The notes: generated from the sequence alone by a model not told the origin. Numbered from the stretch's first letter, positions 16,051 to 26,634 are shown. The stretch is DNA of 64,000 nucleotides from Pseudomonas frederiksbergensis (GCF_035751725.1 NZ_CP142104.1:5394001-5458000), one strand, 5' to 3'. Numbers and translations are program-made.

Positions 16051-17733
16051 ATGAACAAGAACAATCGCCACCCCGCAAACGGCAAGAAACCCATCACCAT
16101 TTTCGGCCCGGACTTTCCGTTCGCCTTTGACGACTGGATCGAACACCCGGCCGGGCTGGGCATGATCCCGAAGCACAACCACGGCGCCGAAGTGGCGATC
16201 GTCGGAGCCGGGATCGCCGGCCTGGTGGCAGCCTACGAGCTGATGAAAATGGGCCTCAAGCCAGTGGTGTACGAGGCGTCGAAGTTGGGCGGGCGCCTGC
16301 GCTCCCAGGCGTTCAACGGCGCCGAAGGCATCGTTGCCGAACTCGGTGGCATGCGGTTCCCGGTGTCGTCCACGGCGTTCTATCACTACGTCGACAAGCT
16401 GGGCCTGGAGACAAAACCCTTCCCCAACCCGTTGACCTCGGCCTCGGGCAGCACGGTCATCGATCTCGAAGGCCAGACCTACTACGCGGAAAGCATGGCC
16501 GATCTTCCCGCGCTATTTCAGGAGGTCGCCGACGCCTGGGCCGACGCACTGGAGGCTGGCTCACGCTTCAGCGAAATCCAGCAAGCGATCCGAGACCGCG
16601 ACGTGCCGCGCCTGAAGGAGCTGTGGAACACCCTGGTGCCACTGTGGGACGACCGCACCTTCTACGACTTTGTCGCCACGTCCAAGGCTTTCGCCAAGCT
16701 CTCGTTCCAGCACCGCGAAGTGTTCGGCCAGGTTGGCTTCGGCACTGGCGGCTGGGATTCGGACTTTCCCAACTCGATGCTGGAAATCTTCCGGGTGGTA
16801 ATGACCAACTGCGACGACCATCAGCACCTGGTGGTCGGCGGTGTCGAGCAAGTACCCCACGGCATCTGGAAACACGTGCCGGAGCGCTGCGTGCATTGGC
16901 CTCAAGGCACCAGCCTGAATTCGTTGCACCTGGGCGCGCCCCGCAGCGGCGTGAAGCGCATCGCCCGCGCCGACAATGATCGGTTCAGCGTCACCGACGT
17001 CTGGGGCGACACCCGGGAATACGCCGCCGTGCTGGTGACTTGCCAGACCTGGCTGCTGACCACCCAGATCGAATGTGAAGAAGCGCTGTTCTCGCAAAAA
17101 ATGTGGATGGCCCTGGACCGCACCCGCTACATGCAAGCATCGAAGACCTTCGTGATGGTCGACCGGCCGTTCTGGAAGGACAAGGACCCGGAAACCGGCC
17201 GTGACCTGATGAGCATGACCCTCACCGACCGACTGACCCGCGGCACTTACCTGTTCGACAATGGCGACGACAAGCCAGGCGTGATCTGCCTCTCCTACTC
17301 GTGGATGAGCGATGCGTTGAAAATGCTGCCGTATCCCGTGGAAAAACGCGTGAAGCTGGCACTGGATGCGCTGAAGAAAATCTATCCGAACGTCGACATT
17401 GCCGCACGGATCATCGGCGATCCGATCACCGTGTCATGGGAAGCCGACCCGTATTTCCTCGGTGCCTTCAAAGGCGCCCTGCCGGGTCACTATCGTTACA
17501 ACCAGCGCATGTATGCGCACTTCATGCAGGACGACATGCCGGCCGAACAAAAAGGGATCTTTATCGCCGGCGATGACGTCTCATGGACACCCGCCTGGGT
17601 TGAAGGCGCGGTCCAGACCTCGCTCAATGCCGTGTGGGGGATCATGAAACACTTCGGCGGTGAAACTCACCCCGAGAACCCGGGTCCAGGTGATGTGTTC
17701 GACGAAATCGGTCCGATCGCCTTGCCCGAATAA
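16051..17733 (+). CDS. davB: Lysine 2-monooxygenase DavB
   Basis: This 560-residue flavin monoamine oxidase family protein has the FAD-binding GAGIAG at 52-57, then VVYEASKLGGRLRSQ and the substrate-gating AELGGMRFPVSS. The C-terminal FAD segment is FIAGDDVSWTPAWVEGAV. The whole sequence closely resembles P. putida DavB as I remember it. DavB decarboxylates and oxidises L-lysine with O2 to 5-aminopentanamide. The start at 16051 is preceded by AAGG; the ten bases after its stop lead into davA, with AAGGAG between. The related tryptophan 2-monooxygenase IaaM is the alternative, but the amidase neighbour and high resemblance favour lysine. Confidence 0.92.
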   Translation: MNKNNRHPANGKKPITIFGPDFPFAFDDWIEHPAGLGMIPKHNHGAEVAIVGAGIAGLVAAYELMKMGLKPVVYEASKLGGRLRSQAFNGAEGIVAELGGMRFPVSSTAFYHYVDKLGLETKPFPNPLTSASGSTVIDLEGQTYYAESMADLPALFQEVADAWADALEAGSRFSEIQQAIRDRDVPRLKELWNTLVPLWDDRTFYDFVATSKAFAKLSFQHREVFGQVGFGTGGWDSDFPNSMLEIFRVVMTNCDDHQHLVVGGVEQVPHGIWKHVPERCVHWPQGTSLNSLHLGAPRSGVKRIARADNDRFSVTDVWGDTREYAAVLVTCQTWLLTTQIECEEALFSQKMWMALDRTRYMQASKTFVMVDRPFWKDKDPETGRDLMSMTLTDRLTRGTYLFDNGDDKPGVICLSYSWMSDALKMLPYPVEKRVKLALDALKKIYPNVDIAARIIGDPITVSWEADPYFLGAFKGALPGHYRYNQRMYAHFMQDDMPAEQKGIFIAGDDVSWTPAWVEGAVQTSLNAVWGIMKHFGGETHPENPGPGDVFDEIGPIALPE

Positions 17734-17743
17734 GGAGTTGTCG

Positions 17744-18538
17744 ATGCGCGTAGCCCTTTACCAATGCCCGCCGCTGCCCATGGATCCGGCCGGCAACCTG
17801 CAGCGCCTGCATCAAGTCGCGCTGGAAGCCAGGGGCGCCGATGTGCTGGTTGTGCCGGAGATGTTCCTCACCGGCTACAACATCGGCGTCGATGCGGTGA
17901 ATGTACTGGCCGAGGTCTACAACGGCGAATGGGCGCAGCAAATCGGCCGCATCGCCAAGGCGGCCGGCCTGGCCATTCTTTATGGCTACCCTGAACGCAG
18001 CGAAGACGGGCAGATCTACAACGCCGTCCAACTGATCGATGCCCACGGCGAACGCCTGGCCAACTACCGCAAGAGCCACTTGTTCGGCGACCTCGACCAC
18101 ACCATGTTCAGCGCTGGCAACGCAGCACTGCCTATCGTGGAGCTCAACGGTTGGAAGCTCGGTTTCCTGATCTGCTATGACTTGGAATTTCCCGAGAATG
18201 CCCGACGCCTGGCGCTGGCCGGCGCCGAGCTGATCCTGGTGCCGACCGCCAATATGCAGCCCTATGAGTTCATTGCCGATGTCACCGTGCGCGCTCGGGC
18301 CATCGAAAATCAATGTTTCGTGGCCTACGCCAACTACTGCGGCCACGAAGGTGAACTGCAGTATTGCGGGCAAAGCAGCATCGCCGCCCCGGACGGCAGC
18401 CGTCCGGCACTGGCTGGGCTGGATGAGGCGTTGATCGTGGGTGAATTGGACCGGCAACTGATCGAGCAGTCGCGGGCGGCCTACAACTACCTGCACGACC
18501 GACGTCCTGCGCTCTACGGCGACTTGCATAAACACTGA
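17744..18538 (+). CDS. davA: 5-aminopentanamidase DavA
   Basis: This 264-residue carbon-nitrogen hydrolase has the catalytic triad E39 (VVPEMFLTGYN), K110 (ANYRKSHLFGD) and C144 (FLICYDLEFPENARR). It hydrolyses 5-aminopentanamide to 5-aminovalerate and ammonia, the second step of the delta-aminovalerate route of lysine use. The start is chosen at 17744 because of the AAGGAG seven bases upstream. Together with davB and the Lrp-type regulator it forms a lysine catabolic unit. The later genes davT and davD are not in this window. Confidence 0.93.
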   Translation: MRVALYQCPPLPMDPAGNLQRLHQVALEARGADVLVVPEMFLTGYNIGVDAVNVLAEVYNGEWAQQIGRIAKAAGLAILYGYPERSEDGQIYNAVQLIDAHGERLANYRKSHLFGDLDHTMFSAGNAALPIVELNGWKLGFLICYDLEFPENARRLALAGAELILVPTANMQPYEFIADVTVRARAIENQCFVAYANYCGHEGELQYCGQSSIAAPDGSRPALAGLDEALIVGELDRQLIEQSRAAYNYLHDRRPALYGDLHKH

Positions 18539-18586
18539 TCCGGACTAATCCGCTAGCATGAGCACATCCCAGTCCTGGAAGCGCTC

Positions 18587-21031
18587 ATGCCGGCCCCCGA
18601 TTCCCTCCGCCCCCCCACCGAAACCCTGGCCAACGGCCTGCAAGTGACGTTGCGTCATGCTCCCGGCCTCAAGCGTAGCGCTGCGGTGTTGCGCGTGGAG
18701 GCCGGCAGCCACGATGCACCTGAGGCGTGGCCGGGGCTGGCGCACTTTCTCGAACACCTTTTCTTCCTGGGGACGGCACGTTTTCCCGCTGGGCAGGACC
18801 TGATGGCCTACGTGCGAGACCACGGTGGACAAGTCAATGCGCGCACCAGTGAACGCATCACTGAGTTTTTCCTGGAGCTGCCCCCATCCGCCCTGCCCGG
18901 TGGGCTTGAACGGTTGGCAGACATGCTCGCCCACCCGCGCCTGGATGAAGCCGATCAGATGCGCGAACGGGAAGTGCTGCACGCGGAGTTCATCGCCTGG
19001 TCCCAGGACGCGACGGCCCAGCGGCAGGTGGCCTTGTACGAAGGATTGTCGGAGGAACACCCGCTGCGTGGCTTCCACGCGGGCAATCGCGACAGCCTCG
19101 CCGTACCTGAGCCTGGATTCCAACTGGCGCTGCACGATTTCTTTCAGCGGTTCTATCACAGCGGCCAGATGAGCTTGAGCCTGGCCGGCCCGCAAGGAAC
19201 TGATGCCCTGGCGGCGCTGGCCGTCCAGTTCGGCAACAGCATACCCAGCAGCGAAACGCAGGTCAGGCAGGCGCCGCCGAAGCTCATGACATCGACCGAG
19301 ACCGGTTATCAGTTGGCCCGACAAGGCTCGCTCGATGCGTTGTTCGCTTTTGAAAACTTGCCCGCAGCCTCGCCCCAAACCTTTGATTTCCTCTGCCACT
19401 GGCTGAACACCCATAAACCGGGAGGGCTGCTCGCAACGTTGCGCCAGCGTGGCCTGGCTGACAGCCTCAAAGCCATGTCGCTGTACGAATTTTCCGGCCA
19501 GGCACTGCTTCACATTGAGTTAAAGCTCGACAGCGACCGAGCGCCAACGGACAGCCAACCCCTGCTACGCGACTGGCTGGGGTTCTTTGCCGCACAGGAT
19601 GACTGGGCATCGATGCGCCAGGAGTTCGCTGCCTTTCGCCAGCGTCAGCAAGAGACCGCAACAGCCCTGCAATTGGCTCGCTGGGACAGCGAAGGACGCC
19701 ACGGTCCACTGTCGGAAAACCACTTGATGCGCCTCAGGGAAGTCCTCAAGCAATTACACGCTGTGGATCACCCCGTCGAACCGTGGCGATTGCCCTCGCC
19801 CAACCCATTCCTGCAAGCCACCCGCGAACCACCCCGCGCCGGATTGATCCGCGGCCAGACCAGTGCCCACCGAGGCCTGCGAACATTCGCACAGGACCGC
19901 AGCCGGGGCCGCCGGGAACGTTCGCCCCTGCAGTTCAGCCAGGCATTGCCGGATACCTCGCCTGAAGGCGCGGTGTATCTGCGTTGGCAATTCGCGGCAC
20001 CCGCATCGCCCGACCTGCAATCCAGGCTCGATCGTCACTCGGCGGATCTGCGCGAAGATGCCCGACAGGCCGGCGTGGACGTCGTCTTCGACTCCGATGC
20101 CGAACAATGCCTGCTGAAACTGATCGGCTTGCAGGCGCCGATGCCGTCGGTATTCGAGCACCTGATGGAAAAACTGCGCCAGCCATTACCGCCTGTCCTG
20201 GCCGATAGCGAGGCGCCCCTGATACCGATTCGACAGCTGTTACGGGAATTGCCAATTTTCTTCCAGCAAAACCCACGACACGCCTCGCCGTCGTTGCGCG
20301 GTAGCGATCAAAGCGTCTGGACGAACGCCCAGTGGGACGGTTTGGCCGTCGGCCTGACGGCGGCCACTCAAGCGGCGCTGGCCCCCGTGTTGGCGCGAAC
20401 TCCAGGCGTTGCCCGGGAAGAGCCGGAGTTAACGGTCGCGCCTGTTCCGGTACGCACTTGGCATACGCACAAGACCCTGGGTGATGACCACGCATTACTC
20501 ATGTTCTGCCCCACGCCAACCGAGGACTTGTCCGACGAGGCTGGGTGGCGCTTGCTCGCCCATCTGTGCCAAACCCCTTACTACCAGCGCCTACGGGTCG
20601 AGCTGCAGTTGGGCTATGCAGTGTTCAGTGGCTTGAAGCAGATCCATGGTCGGACCGGCTTGTTGCTCGGCGCGCAGTCGCCCGGTGCCTCTGCGGCGCA
20701 GTTGTCTGAACATATGACGCAGTTCCTGGAAACCTTGCCGAAGCTGGTCGAGCAGATTGACGACTCGATCCTGGCCAGCCAACAGCAAGCCCTGGCCAGC
20801 CAGATGAACAGCGCTGAAATGCCCATCGCCCAGGCAGCCGAACTGCTCTGGCAGGGCAAACTGGCCGGTCGCCCATCGGATTACTTGCAGCGGTTACCCG
20901 ACGCCATAACGTCCATGACACGCGAACAACTGATCGACTCAGCCTACCGTTTGGTCCAAGCCCAAGGCGGACGTTTCTGTTTGAGCAACGCGCCGTGCCC
21001 GGGAATGCCCTGGCAAGCAGCAGCGAGATGA
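18587..21031 (+). CDS. pqqF: PqqF, M16 zinc peptidase of PQQ synthesis
   Basis: The 814-residue protein has the inverted zinc motif HFLEH in GLAHFLEHLFFLG near residue 50, with the third ligand in EREVLHAEFIAWS. These are M16A (insulinase/pitrilysin) features, and the second, non-catalytic half follows. PqqF cleaves the crosslinked Glu-Tyr unit out of modified PqqA. The C-terminal half contains the typical QLGYAVFSGLKQIHGRTGL segment. It is encoded directly before pqqA, with about 160 bp between, in which the pqqA promoter should lie. The gene order pqqF-A-B-C-D-E is usual in Pseudomonas. Confidence 0.93.
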   Translation: MPAPDSLRPPTETLANGLQVTLRHAPGLKRSAAVLRVEAGSHDAPEAWPGLAHFLEHLFFLGTARFPAGQDLMAYVRDHGGQVNARTSERITEFFLELPPSALPGGLERLADMLAHPRLDEADQMREREVLHAEFIAWSQDATAQRQVALYEGLSEEHPLRGFHAGNRDSLAVPEPGFQLALHDFFQRFYHSGQMSLSLAGPQGTDALAALAVQFGNSIPSSETQVRQAPPKLMTSTETGYQLARQGSLDALFAFENLPAASPQTFDFLCHWLNTHKPGGLLATLRQRGLADSLKAMSLYEFSGQALLHIELKLDSDRAPTDSQPLLRDWLGFFAAQDDWASMRQEFAAFRQRQQETATALQLARWDSEGRHGPLSENHLMRLREVLKQLHAVDHPVEPWRLPSPNPFLQATREPPRAGLIRGQTSAHRGLRTFAQDRSRGRRERSPLQFSQALPDTSPEGAVYLRWQFAAPASPDLQSRLDRHSADLREDARQAGVDVVFDSDAEQCLLKLIGLQAPMPSVFEHLMEKLRQPLPPVLADSEAPLIPIRQLLRELPIFFQQNPRHASPSLRGSDQSVWTNAQWDGLAVGLTAATQAALAPVLARTPGVAREEPELTVAPVPVRTWHTHKTLGDDHALLMFCPTPTEDLSDEAGWRLLAHLCQTPYYQRLRVELQLGYAVFSGLKQIHGRTGLLLGAQSPGASAAQLSEHMTQFLETLPKLVEQIDDSILASQQQALASQMNSAEMPIAQAAELLWQGKLAGRPSDYLQRLPDAITSMTREQLIDSAYRLVQAQGGRFCLSNAPCPGMPWQAAAR

Positions 21032-21188
21032 TCGTTACCAGGCGTGCAATGAGCTTTCTCAAAGATTCGCGGCGAACGAATTTGTCAGATTTAGTAACAT
21101 AGCCGCCTAAGCATCTGAACATCTCCTAACGGAGGTGGACTATATGTATAGATCCAAACCGTTCCACCCCAACCAAAGGAGTATTCCC

Positions 21189-21263
21189 ATGTCCTGGTCC
21201 AAACCCGCATATATCGATCTGCGTATCGGCTTCGAAGTCACCATGTACTTCGCCAGCCGTTGA
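21189..21263 (+). CDS. pqqA: PqqA, PQQ precursor peptide
   Basis: This 24-residue peptide starts [12 protein letters not shown] and carries the substrate residues Glu16 and Tyr20 in the EVTMY motif, followed by FASR at the end. PqqE links the two side chains and the peptide is then cut to give pyrroloquinoline quinone. AAAGGAG lies at optimal spacing before ATG 21189. A terminator-like hairpin 28 bases after the stop probably keeps pqqA mRNA in excess over pqqB-E. Confidence 0.97.
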   Translation: MSWSKPAYIDLRIGFEVTMYFASR

Positions 21264-21290
21264 TTGCTGCAGGCGGTAGTACGCAACACC

Positions 21291-21318
21291 ACGCCTCGGT
21301 CATCCGGGGCGTTTTTCA
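21291..21318 (+). terminator. Attenuator-like hairpin between pqqA and pqqB
   Basis: ACGCCTCGG (21291-21299) pairs with CCGGGGCGT (21304-21312), one G-T pair, across a TCAT loop, followed by TTTTTC. It is placed so that part of transcription would stop after pqqA. Confidence 0.75.
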
Positions 21319-21342
21319 TTTTGGTTTGCAGATGGAGCGGCC

Positions 21343-22254
21343 ATGTTCGTCCAGATTCTAGGTTCCGCCGCCGGCGGCGGTTTCCCCCAGTGGAACTGCA
21401 ACTGCGCCAATTGCGCAGGTTTTCGCAACGGCAGCCTGCGGGCCCAGGCGCGTACCCAGTCGTCTATCGCGATTTCCGATGATGGCGTGAGCTGGGTGTT
21501 GTGCAACGCCTCCCCCGACATCCGCGCCCAACTCCAGGGGTTCGCCCCGATGCAACCCGGCCGGGCACTGAGGGACACGGGCATTGGCGCGATCATCCTG
21601 ATGGACAGCCAGATCGACCACACCACCGGCCTGCTCAGCCTGCGCGAAGGTTGCCCGCACCAGGTCTGGTGCACCGACATGGTCCATGAAGACCTGAGCA
21701 CCGGCTTCCCGCTGTTCAACATGCTGACCCACTGGAACGGTGGCCTGAGCTGGAACCGCATCGAACTCGACCAGAGCTTCACCATCGCCGCCTGCCCGAA
21801 CCTGCGCTTTACCCCACTGCCCCTGCGCAGCGCCGCCCCACCCTATTCCCCACACCGCTTCGACCCGCACCCGGGCGATAACATCGGGCTGATCGTCGAA
21901 GACCTGCGCACCGGCGGCAAGCTGTTCTACGCGCCGGGCCTGGGCAAGGTCGACGAACCGTTGCTGGACATCATGGCCAGCAGCGACTGCCTGCTCGTGG
22001 ACGGCACGATGTGGGACGACGATGAAATGCAGCGCCGTGGCGTCGGCACCCGCACCGGCCGGGAAATGGGCCACCTGGCCCAGAATGGCCCTGGCGGCAT
22101 GCTTGAAGTACTGGAGCGGCTGCCAGAGCAGCGCAAGGTCCTTATTCATATCAACAACACCAATCCGATCCTGGACGAAGACTCTCCCGAGCGGGCCGAG
22201 TTGGTGCGACGCAATGTCGAAGTCGCCTACGACGGCATGAGCATCGAATTGTAG
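21343..22254 (+). CDS. pqqB: PqqB, metallo-beta-lactamase-fold enzyme of PQQ synthesis
   Basis: This 303-residue protein opens with [22 protein letters not shown], which contains the structural zinc-binding CNCANC. It has the metal site region [14 protein letters not shown] typical of PqqB, a member of the metallo-beta-lactamase superfamily. PqqB is an iron-dependent hydroxylase that acts on the Glu-Tyr intermediate. The start follows the attenuator; GGAG lies upstream of the ATG at 21343 (cagatGGAGcggcc). Eleven bases separate its stop from pqqC. Confidence 0.95.
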   Translation: MFVQILGSAAGGGFPQWNCNCANCAGFRNGSLRAQARTQSSIAISDDGVSWVLCNASPDIRAQLQGFAPMQPGRALRDTGIGAIILMDSQIDHTTGLLSLREGCPHQVWCTDMVHEDLSTGFPLFNMLTHWNGGLSWNRIELDQSFTIAACPNLRFTPLPLRSAAPPYSPHRFDPHPGDNIGLIVEDLRTGGKLFYAPGLGKVDEPLLDIMASSDCLLVDGTMWDDDEMQRRGVGTRTGREMGHLAQNGPGGMLEVLERLPEQRKVLIHINNTNPILDEDSPERAELVRRNVEVAYDGMSIEL

Positions 22255-22265
22255 GAGGGCCCGAA

Positions 22266-23018
22266 ATGACTGACACGCCATTGACCACCGCAGAATTTGA
22301 AGCAGCCTTGCGCGCCAAGGGCGCCTTCTACCATATCCATCACCCGTACCATGTGGCGATGTACGAAGGCCGTGCCACTCGCGAGCAGATCCAGGGCTGG
22401 GTCGCGAACCGCTTCTATTATCAAGTGAACATCCCACTCAAGGACGCAGCGATCCTGGCCAATTGCCCGGATCGGGAGATCCGCCGCGAGTGGATCCAGC
22501 GCCTGCTCGACCATGACGGCGCCCCCGGTGAAGATGGCGGCATCGAAGCCTGGCTGCGGCTGGGCCAGGCGGTGGGCCTGGATCCCGACCAGTTGCGTTC
22601 CCAGGAATTGGTGCTGCCGGGTGTGCGCTTCGCCGTAGACGCCTACGTCAACTTCGCCCGCCGGGCCAGCTGGCAGGAAGCTGCCAGCAGCTCGCTGACC
22701 GAATTGTTCGCCCCGCAGATCCATCAATCGCGCCTGGATAGCTGGCCGCAGCATTATCCGTGGATCGATCCGACCGGCTACGAGTACTTCCGCACTCGCC
22801 TGGGCCAGGCACGGCGTGACGTGGAACATGGCTTGGCAATCACTTTGCAGCACTACACTACTCGCGAAGGCCAGGAGCGCATGCTGGAGATCCTCCAGTT
22901 CAAACTGGATATTCTCTGGAGCATGCTCGACGCCATGAGCATGGCCTACGAACTGAACCGCCCGCCGTATCACACCGTGACCGACCAACGGGTTTGGCAC
23001 AAAGGGATTGCCTTATGA
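22266..23018 (+). CDS. pqqC: PqqC, PQQ synthase (final oxidation)
   Basis: The 250-residue protein has the TenA/PqqC fold. Recognisable segments are [30 protein letters not shown] and LLDHDG near the N-terminus, and [18 protein letters not shown] in the C-terminal half, where active-site His, Tyr and Arg lie. It catalyses ring closure and the eight-electron oxidation that forms PQQ. AGGAGG precedes the start. The stop overlaps the start of pqqD (ATGA). Confidence 0.96.
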   Translation: MTDTPLTTAEFEAALRAKGAFYHIHHPYHVAMYEGRATREQIQGWVANRFYYQVNIPLKDAAILANCPDREIRREWIQRLLDHDGAPGEDGGIEAWLRLGQAVGLDPDQLRSQELVLPGVRFAVDAYVNFARRASWQEAASSSLTELFAPQIHQSRLDSWPQHYPWIDPTGYEYFRTRLGQARRDVEHGLAITLQHYTTREGQERMLEILQFKLDILWSMLDAMSMAYELNRPPYHTVTDQRVWHKGIAL

Positions 23019-23290
23019 GTTTCGATCGCAGCAAAAAACCCAACTGGCGCCCCGGCTATCGCTTCCAGTACGAACCGGCCCAGAAGGGCCATGTGCTGCT
23101 CTATCCTGAAGGGATGATCAAGCTGAACGACAGCGCGGCGCTGATCGGTGGCCTGATCGATGGCGAGCGCGATGTCGCGGAAATCATCGCTGAACTGGAC
23201 AAACAATTTCCCGGTGTGCCTGAACTCGGTGACGACATCGAGCAATTCATGGAGGTCGCCCGTGCACAGCACTGGATCACCCTTGCCTGA
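23015..23290 (+). CDS. pqqD: PqqD, peptide chaperone for PqqE
   Basis: The 91-residue protein starts [18 protein letters not shown] and has the PqqD winged-helix pattern ([35 protein letters not shown]). PqqD binds PqqA and brings it to the radical SAM enzyme PqqE. It overlaps pqqC by 4 bases and pqqE by 29, so the three genes are translationally coupled, in keeping with the PqqD-PqqE complex. Confidence 0.95.
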   Translation: MSFDRSKKPNWRPGYRFQYEPAQKGHVLLYPEGMIKLNDSAALIGGLIDGERDVAEIIAELDKQFPGVPELGDDIEQFMEVARAQHWITLA

Positions 23291-24413
23291 GAAGCCCGCC
23301 GTTGGCCTGCCGCTGTGGCTGCTGGCCGAACTGACCTATCGCTGCCCGCTGCAATGCCCGTACTGCTCCAACCCGCTGGACTTTGCCGAGCAAGGCAAAG
23401 AGCTGAGCACCGAGCAGTGGTTCAAGGTCTTTCGCGAAGCCCGGGAAATGGGCGCCGCGCAATTGGGTTTTTCCGGTGGGGAGCCGCTGGTGCGCCAGGA
23501 CTTGGCGGAGCTGATTGGCGAGGCGCGCAGGCTGGGTTTCTACACCAACCTGATTACCTCCGGCATCGGCTTGACCGAACAGAAGATCAGCGACTTCAAG
23601 AAAGCCGGCCTGGACCACATCCAGATCAGTTTCCAGGCCAGTGATGAGCAGGTGAACAACCTGCTGGCCGGTTCGAAGAAAGCGTTTGCGCAAAAACTGG
23701 AAATGGCCCGGGCGGTGAAAGCCCATGGTTATCCGATGGTGCTGAACTTCGTGACCCATCGGCACAACATCGACAAGATCGACCGCATCATCGAACTGTG
23801 CATCGCCCTGGAAGCCGACTTCGTCGAACTCGCCACGTGCCAGTTCTACGGCTGGGCGCACCTCAACCGCGTTGGCCTGCTACCCACCCAGGAACAGCTA
23901 GTGCGGGCCGAGCGCATCACCAATGAATACCGGGCCAAGCTGGAAGCCGAAGGCAACCCGTGCAAGTTGATCTTCGTGACTCCGGACTACTACGAAGAAC
24001 GCCCGAAGGCCTGCATGAACGGCTGGGGCAGCATTTTCCTGACCGTCACACCGGACGGCACGGCCCTGCCCTGCCATGGCGCCCGGCAAATGCCGGTGCA
24101 GTTTCCGAATGTGCGCGACCACAGCATGCAGCACATCTGGTACGACTCGTTCGGCTTCAATCGTTTCCGGGGTTATGACTGGATGCCCGAACCCTGCCGC
24201 TCGTGCGATGAAAAGGAAAAGGATTTTGGCGGCTGCCGTTGCCAGGCGTTCATGCTCACAGGCGACGCCAGCAATGCCGACCCGGTGTGCAGCAAATCCG
24301 AACACCATGGGATGATTCTGCAGGCTCGCGAAGACGCCGAGCATGCCACGCAAACCATCGAGCAACTGGCATTTCGCAATGAACGAAACTCACGCCTCAT
24401 CGTCAAGGGCTGA
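23262..24413 (+). CDS. pqqE: PqqE, radical SAM/SPASM peptide crosslinking enzyme
   Basis: Starting at GTG 23262 the protein has 383 residues. The radical SAM CxxxCxxC is at 28/32/35 (RCPLQCPYC) and GFSGGEPL follows. The C-terminal SPASM cysteines are in [33 protein letters not shown] and DPVCSKS, which bind auxiliary iron-sulfur clusters. It forms the C-C bond between Glu16 and Tyr20 of PqqA. The GTG is chosen because GGAGG sits six bases before it; a TTG nine codons on (ahead of PEKPAVG) is a weaker alternative. The end overlaps the next gene by 35 bases. Confidence 0.95.
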   Translation: MHSTGSPLPEKPAVGLPLWLLAELTYRCPLQCPYCSNPLDFAEQGKELSTEQWFKVFREAREMGAAQLGFSGGEPLVRQDLAELIGEARRLGFYTNLITSGIGLTEQKISDFKKAGLDHIQISFQASDEQVNNLLAGSKKAFAQKLEMARAVKAHGYPMVLNFVTHRHNIDKIDRIIELCIALEADFVELATCQFYGWAHLNRVGLLPTQEQLVRAERITNEYRAKLEAEGNPCKLIFVTPDYYEERPKACMNGWGSIFLTVTPDGTALPCHGARQMPVQFPNVRDHSMQHIWYDSFGFNRFRGYDWMPEPCRSCDEKEKDFGGCRCQAFMLTGDASNADPVCSKSEHHGMILQAREDAEHATQTIEQLAFRNERNSRLIVKG

Positions 24414-26205
24414 ACCGCTCAGCGCCGCCCAGGCTGTCGCGGCAGGCATCGACTTCGCCGAGCTGCAACTGGGGCCCCTGGGCCTGTTCTGGAACGAATA
24501 CCGTCCCGAAGACGGTGCCTGTCGGATCTGGCATTGGCGAGACGCCAAGGTCCGCTGCCTGACCCCGGATGGATTCAGCGTGCGCAGCCGGGTCTATGAA
24601 TATGGCGGCGGATCGTTCTGCCTGAGCGATGATGGCGTGCTGTTTGTCAACGAGGCCGACCAGCAGGTGTATCACCAGTCACTGGACGCAGGTCGCCCTG
24701 TGGCGCTGACCTCGGGCGACCGCCGATATGGCGACCTGCACTTCGCCCCAGGGCAATTGCTGGCGGTAGAGGAGCACGCCAAACAGCATCGCCTGGTGTC
24801 GATCGGGCTGGCCGATCATCAGCGAAGCGTGCTGGCCGAAGGCGCGGATTTCTACGCTGCGCCGATCCTGAGTCCGGATCAGAAGCGTCTCGCCTGGATC
24901 GAGTGGAGCCGCCCTCATCAGCCCTGGACAGCTACGCGGCTGCTGCTGGCCGAGCGCAACGATTCAGGTTGGGGTGAGCCGCGCTGTGTGGCCGGCCAGG
25001 GTGAGGAGGAATCCATCCAGCAACCGCGGTTCGACGCGGCCAATCGCCTCTACTGCCTGACCGACCGCGGCGGTTACTGGCAGCCTTGGGTCGAAAACGC
25101 TGGTGTCCTGGAGCCATTGACTGCCGCCGAAGCCGATCACGCCCCCGCGCCTTGGCAGTTGGGAGGCTGTACCTGGCTGCCAATGAACGATGACACCTAC
25201 CTGGCAAGCTGGACCGAAGCGGGTTTTGGTCGGCTGGGCCTGTGCCATCGCGGCACGACGGAGGATTTCACCGGGACCTATAGCCGCTTCCGCAGCTTGG
25301 CGGTGGATGAGCAATTCGTTTATACCATTGCTGCTTCGCCCACCAGCCCGTCGGCAGTCATTGCCATTGGACGACAAAGCCACGACGTTATAGTCCTGGC
25401 CGGCGGCGTTGCGCCGCTACCGGCCGAGCAGATCAGCCGCCCGCGAACCTTGCGCTATCCAGTTGCTTCAAGTGAGGCCCACGGGTTCTTTTATCCAGCC
25501 ATGGGCGCCAAGGCTAAACCACCGCTAGTGGTGTTCATCCATGGCGGGCCGACGTCAGCCTGCTACCCCATGTTTGACCCGCGCATTCAATACTGGACCC
25601 AGCGCGGCTTTGCCGTGGCCGACCTCAATTATCGTGGCAGCAGCGGCTATGGCCGGGCCTATCGGCAGGCGCTGCATCTGAACTGGGGAGTGGTGGATGT
25701 CGAGGATGCCTGCGCCGTCGTTGCACATCTGGACGAGCAGGGCCTGATCGATGGCCGCCTTGCGTTCATTCGCGGCGGCAGCGCCGGTGGTTACACGACC
25801 CTTTGCGCCTTGGCGTTCCGGAACGTATTCCGTGCCGGCGCCAGCCTCTACGGGGTCAGCGATCCGGTTGCCCTGGGTCGCGCGACGCACAAATTCGAAG
25901 GCGACTACCTGGACTGGCTGATCGGCGACCCAAAAGTGGATGCCGAGCGCTACCGGGCGCGCACGCCGTTACTTCACGCAGACCAGATCCGCGCGCCGAT
26001 GATTTTTTTCCAAGGCGAGCTGGATGCCGTGGTCGTACCGCAGCAGACCCGCGATATGGTCGAGGCCTTGAAAGACAATGGAGTTTCAGTGGAGGCGCAC
26101 TACTACCCGGACGAGCGCCACGGCTTTCGCAAGGCTATGAACCAGGCGCATGCGCTGGAGCATGAGTGGTTGTTTTATCGAAAGGTGATGAACGCTGGCT
26201 TATGA
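24379..26205 (+). CDS. S9 family (prolyl oligopeptidase-like) peptidase of the pqq cluster
   Basis: The protein of 608 residues has an N-terminal beta-propeller-like region and a C-terminal alpha/beta-hydrolase domain. The nucleophile is in [10 protein letters not shown], the acid in [11 protein letters not shown] and the histidine in [11 protein letters not shown]. The oxyanion segment [12 protein letters not shown] agrees with dipeptidyl-peptidase/acylaminoacyl-peptidase relatives. It overlaps pqqE by 35 bases and ends the operon. Homologues at this place have been suggested to help degrade PqqA-derived peptides. I leave the symbol blank because pqq naming beyond E differs between strains. 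Confidence 0.9.
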   Translation: MNETHASSSRAEPLSAAQAVAAGIDFAELQLGPLGLFWNEYRPEDGACRIWHWRDAKVRCLTPDGFSVRSRVYEYGGGSFCLSDDGVLFVNEADQQVYHQSLDAGRPVALTSGDRRYGDLHFAPGQLLAVEEHAKQHRLVSIGLADHQRSVLAEGADFYAAPILSPDQKRLAWIEWSRPHQPWTATRLLLAERNDSGWGEPRCVAGQGEEESIQQPRFDAANRLYCLTDRGGYWQPWVENAGVLEPLTAAEADHAPAPWQLGGCTWLPMNDDTYLASWTEAGFGRLGLCHRGTTEDFTGTYSRFRSLAVDEQFVYTIAASPTSPSAVIAIGRQSHDVIVLAGGVAPLPAEQISRPRTLRYPVASSEAHGFFYPAMGAKAKPPLVVFIHGGPTSACYPMFDPRIQYWTQRGFAVADLNYRGSSGYGRAYRQALHLNWGVVDVEDACAVVAHLDEQGLIDGRLAFIRGGSAGGYTTLCALAFRNVFRAGASLYGVSDPVALGRATHKFEGDYLDWLIGDPKVDAERYRARTPLLHADQIRAPMIFFQGELDAVVVPQQTRDMVEALKDNGVSVEAHYYPDERHGFRKAMNQAHALEHEWLFYRKVMNAGL

Positions 26206-26219
26206 AAGCGACGAGCGTT

Positions 26220-26313
26220 TGTGGCGAGGGAGCTTGCTCCCGCTCGATTGCGCAGCAATCGCAAAAGCTTGGGGCTGCTCCGCGTCTCAGCGGGAGCAAA
26301 CTCCCTCACCACA
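26220..26313. repeat. REPIN: two inverted REP elements
   Basis: TGTGGCGAGGGAGCTTGCTCCC at one end faces GGGAGCAAACTCCCTCACCACA at the other, with about 50 bases between. This is the paired REP (REPIN) arrangement common between P. fluorescens genes. It follows the S9 peptidase stop directly. Confidence 0.85.
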
Positions 26314-26352
26314 AAGGAATCCCCAATAAAGGAATCCTCTGACTGCAGGGCT

Positions 26353-26511
26353 TCAGCGCTTGGCGATGATGTACACCGCATGCACGATGCCGGGGATATA
26401 ACCCAACAGTGTCAACAAAATGTTCAGCCAGAACGCCCCGCCAAACCCGACTTGCAGGAAAACACCCAGCGGTGGCAGCAGGATGGCGATGATGATGCGA
26501 ATGAAATCCAT
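26353..26511 (-). CDS. Pmp3/YqaE family small membrane protein
   Basis: This protein of 52 residues consists of two transmembrane helices (FIRIIIAILLPPLGVFLQVGF and WLNILLTLLGYIPGIVHAVYII) joined by a short glycine turn: the Pmp3 (UPF0057) pattern with PPLGVFLQ and NILLTLLGYIPG. Family members affect membrane potential and salt tolerance in yeast and plants; the bacterial role is poorly known. The start is placed at 26511 because GGGAG precedes it and the family motif starts here. It stands alone, opposite to the pqq operon. Confidence 0.92.
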   Translation of the reverse strand: MDFIRIIIAILLPPLGVFLQVGFGGAFWLNILLTLLGYIPGIVHAVYIIAKR

Positions 26512-26634
26512 GGATGACTCCCTGATGAGCGATGGCCACGTTGCCATAGCCCATGGACACCTGTCCGCTCGTCGGGGTTCAGTAATTGCTAGCGGGAGGC
26601 GATTCGAAAGCGTCCGCCGATAAAAAACGCGGGC

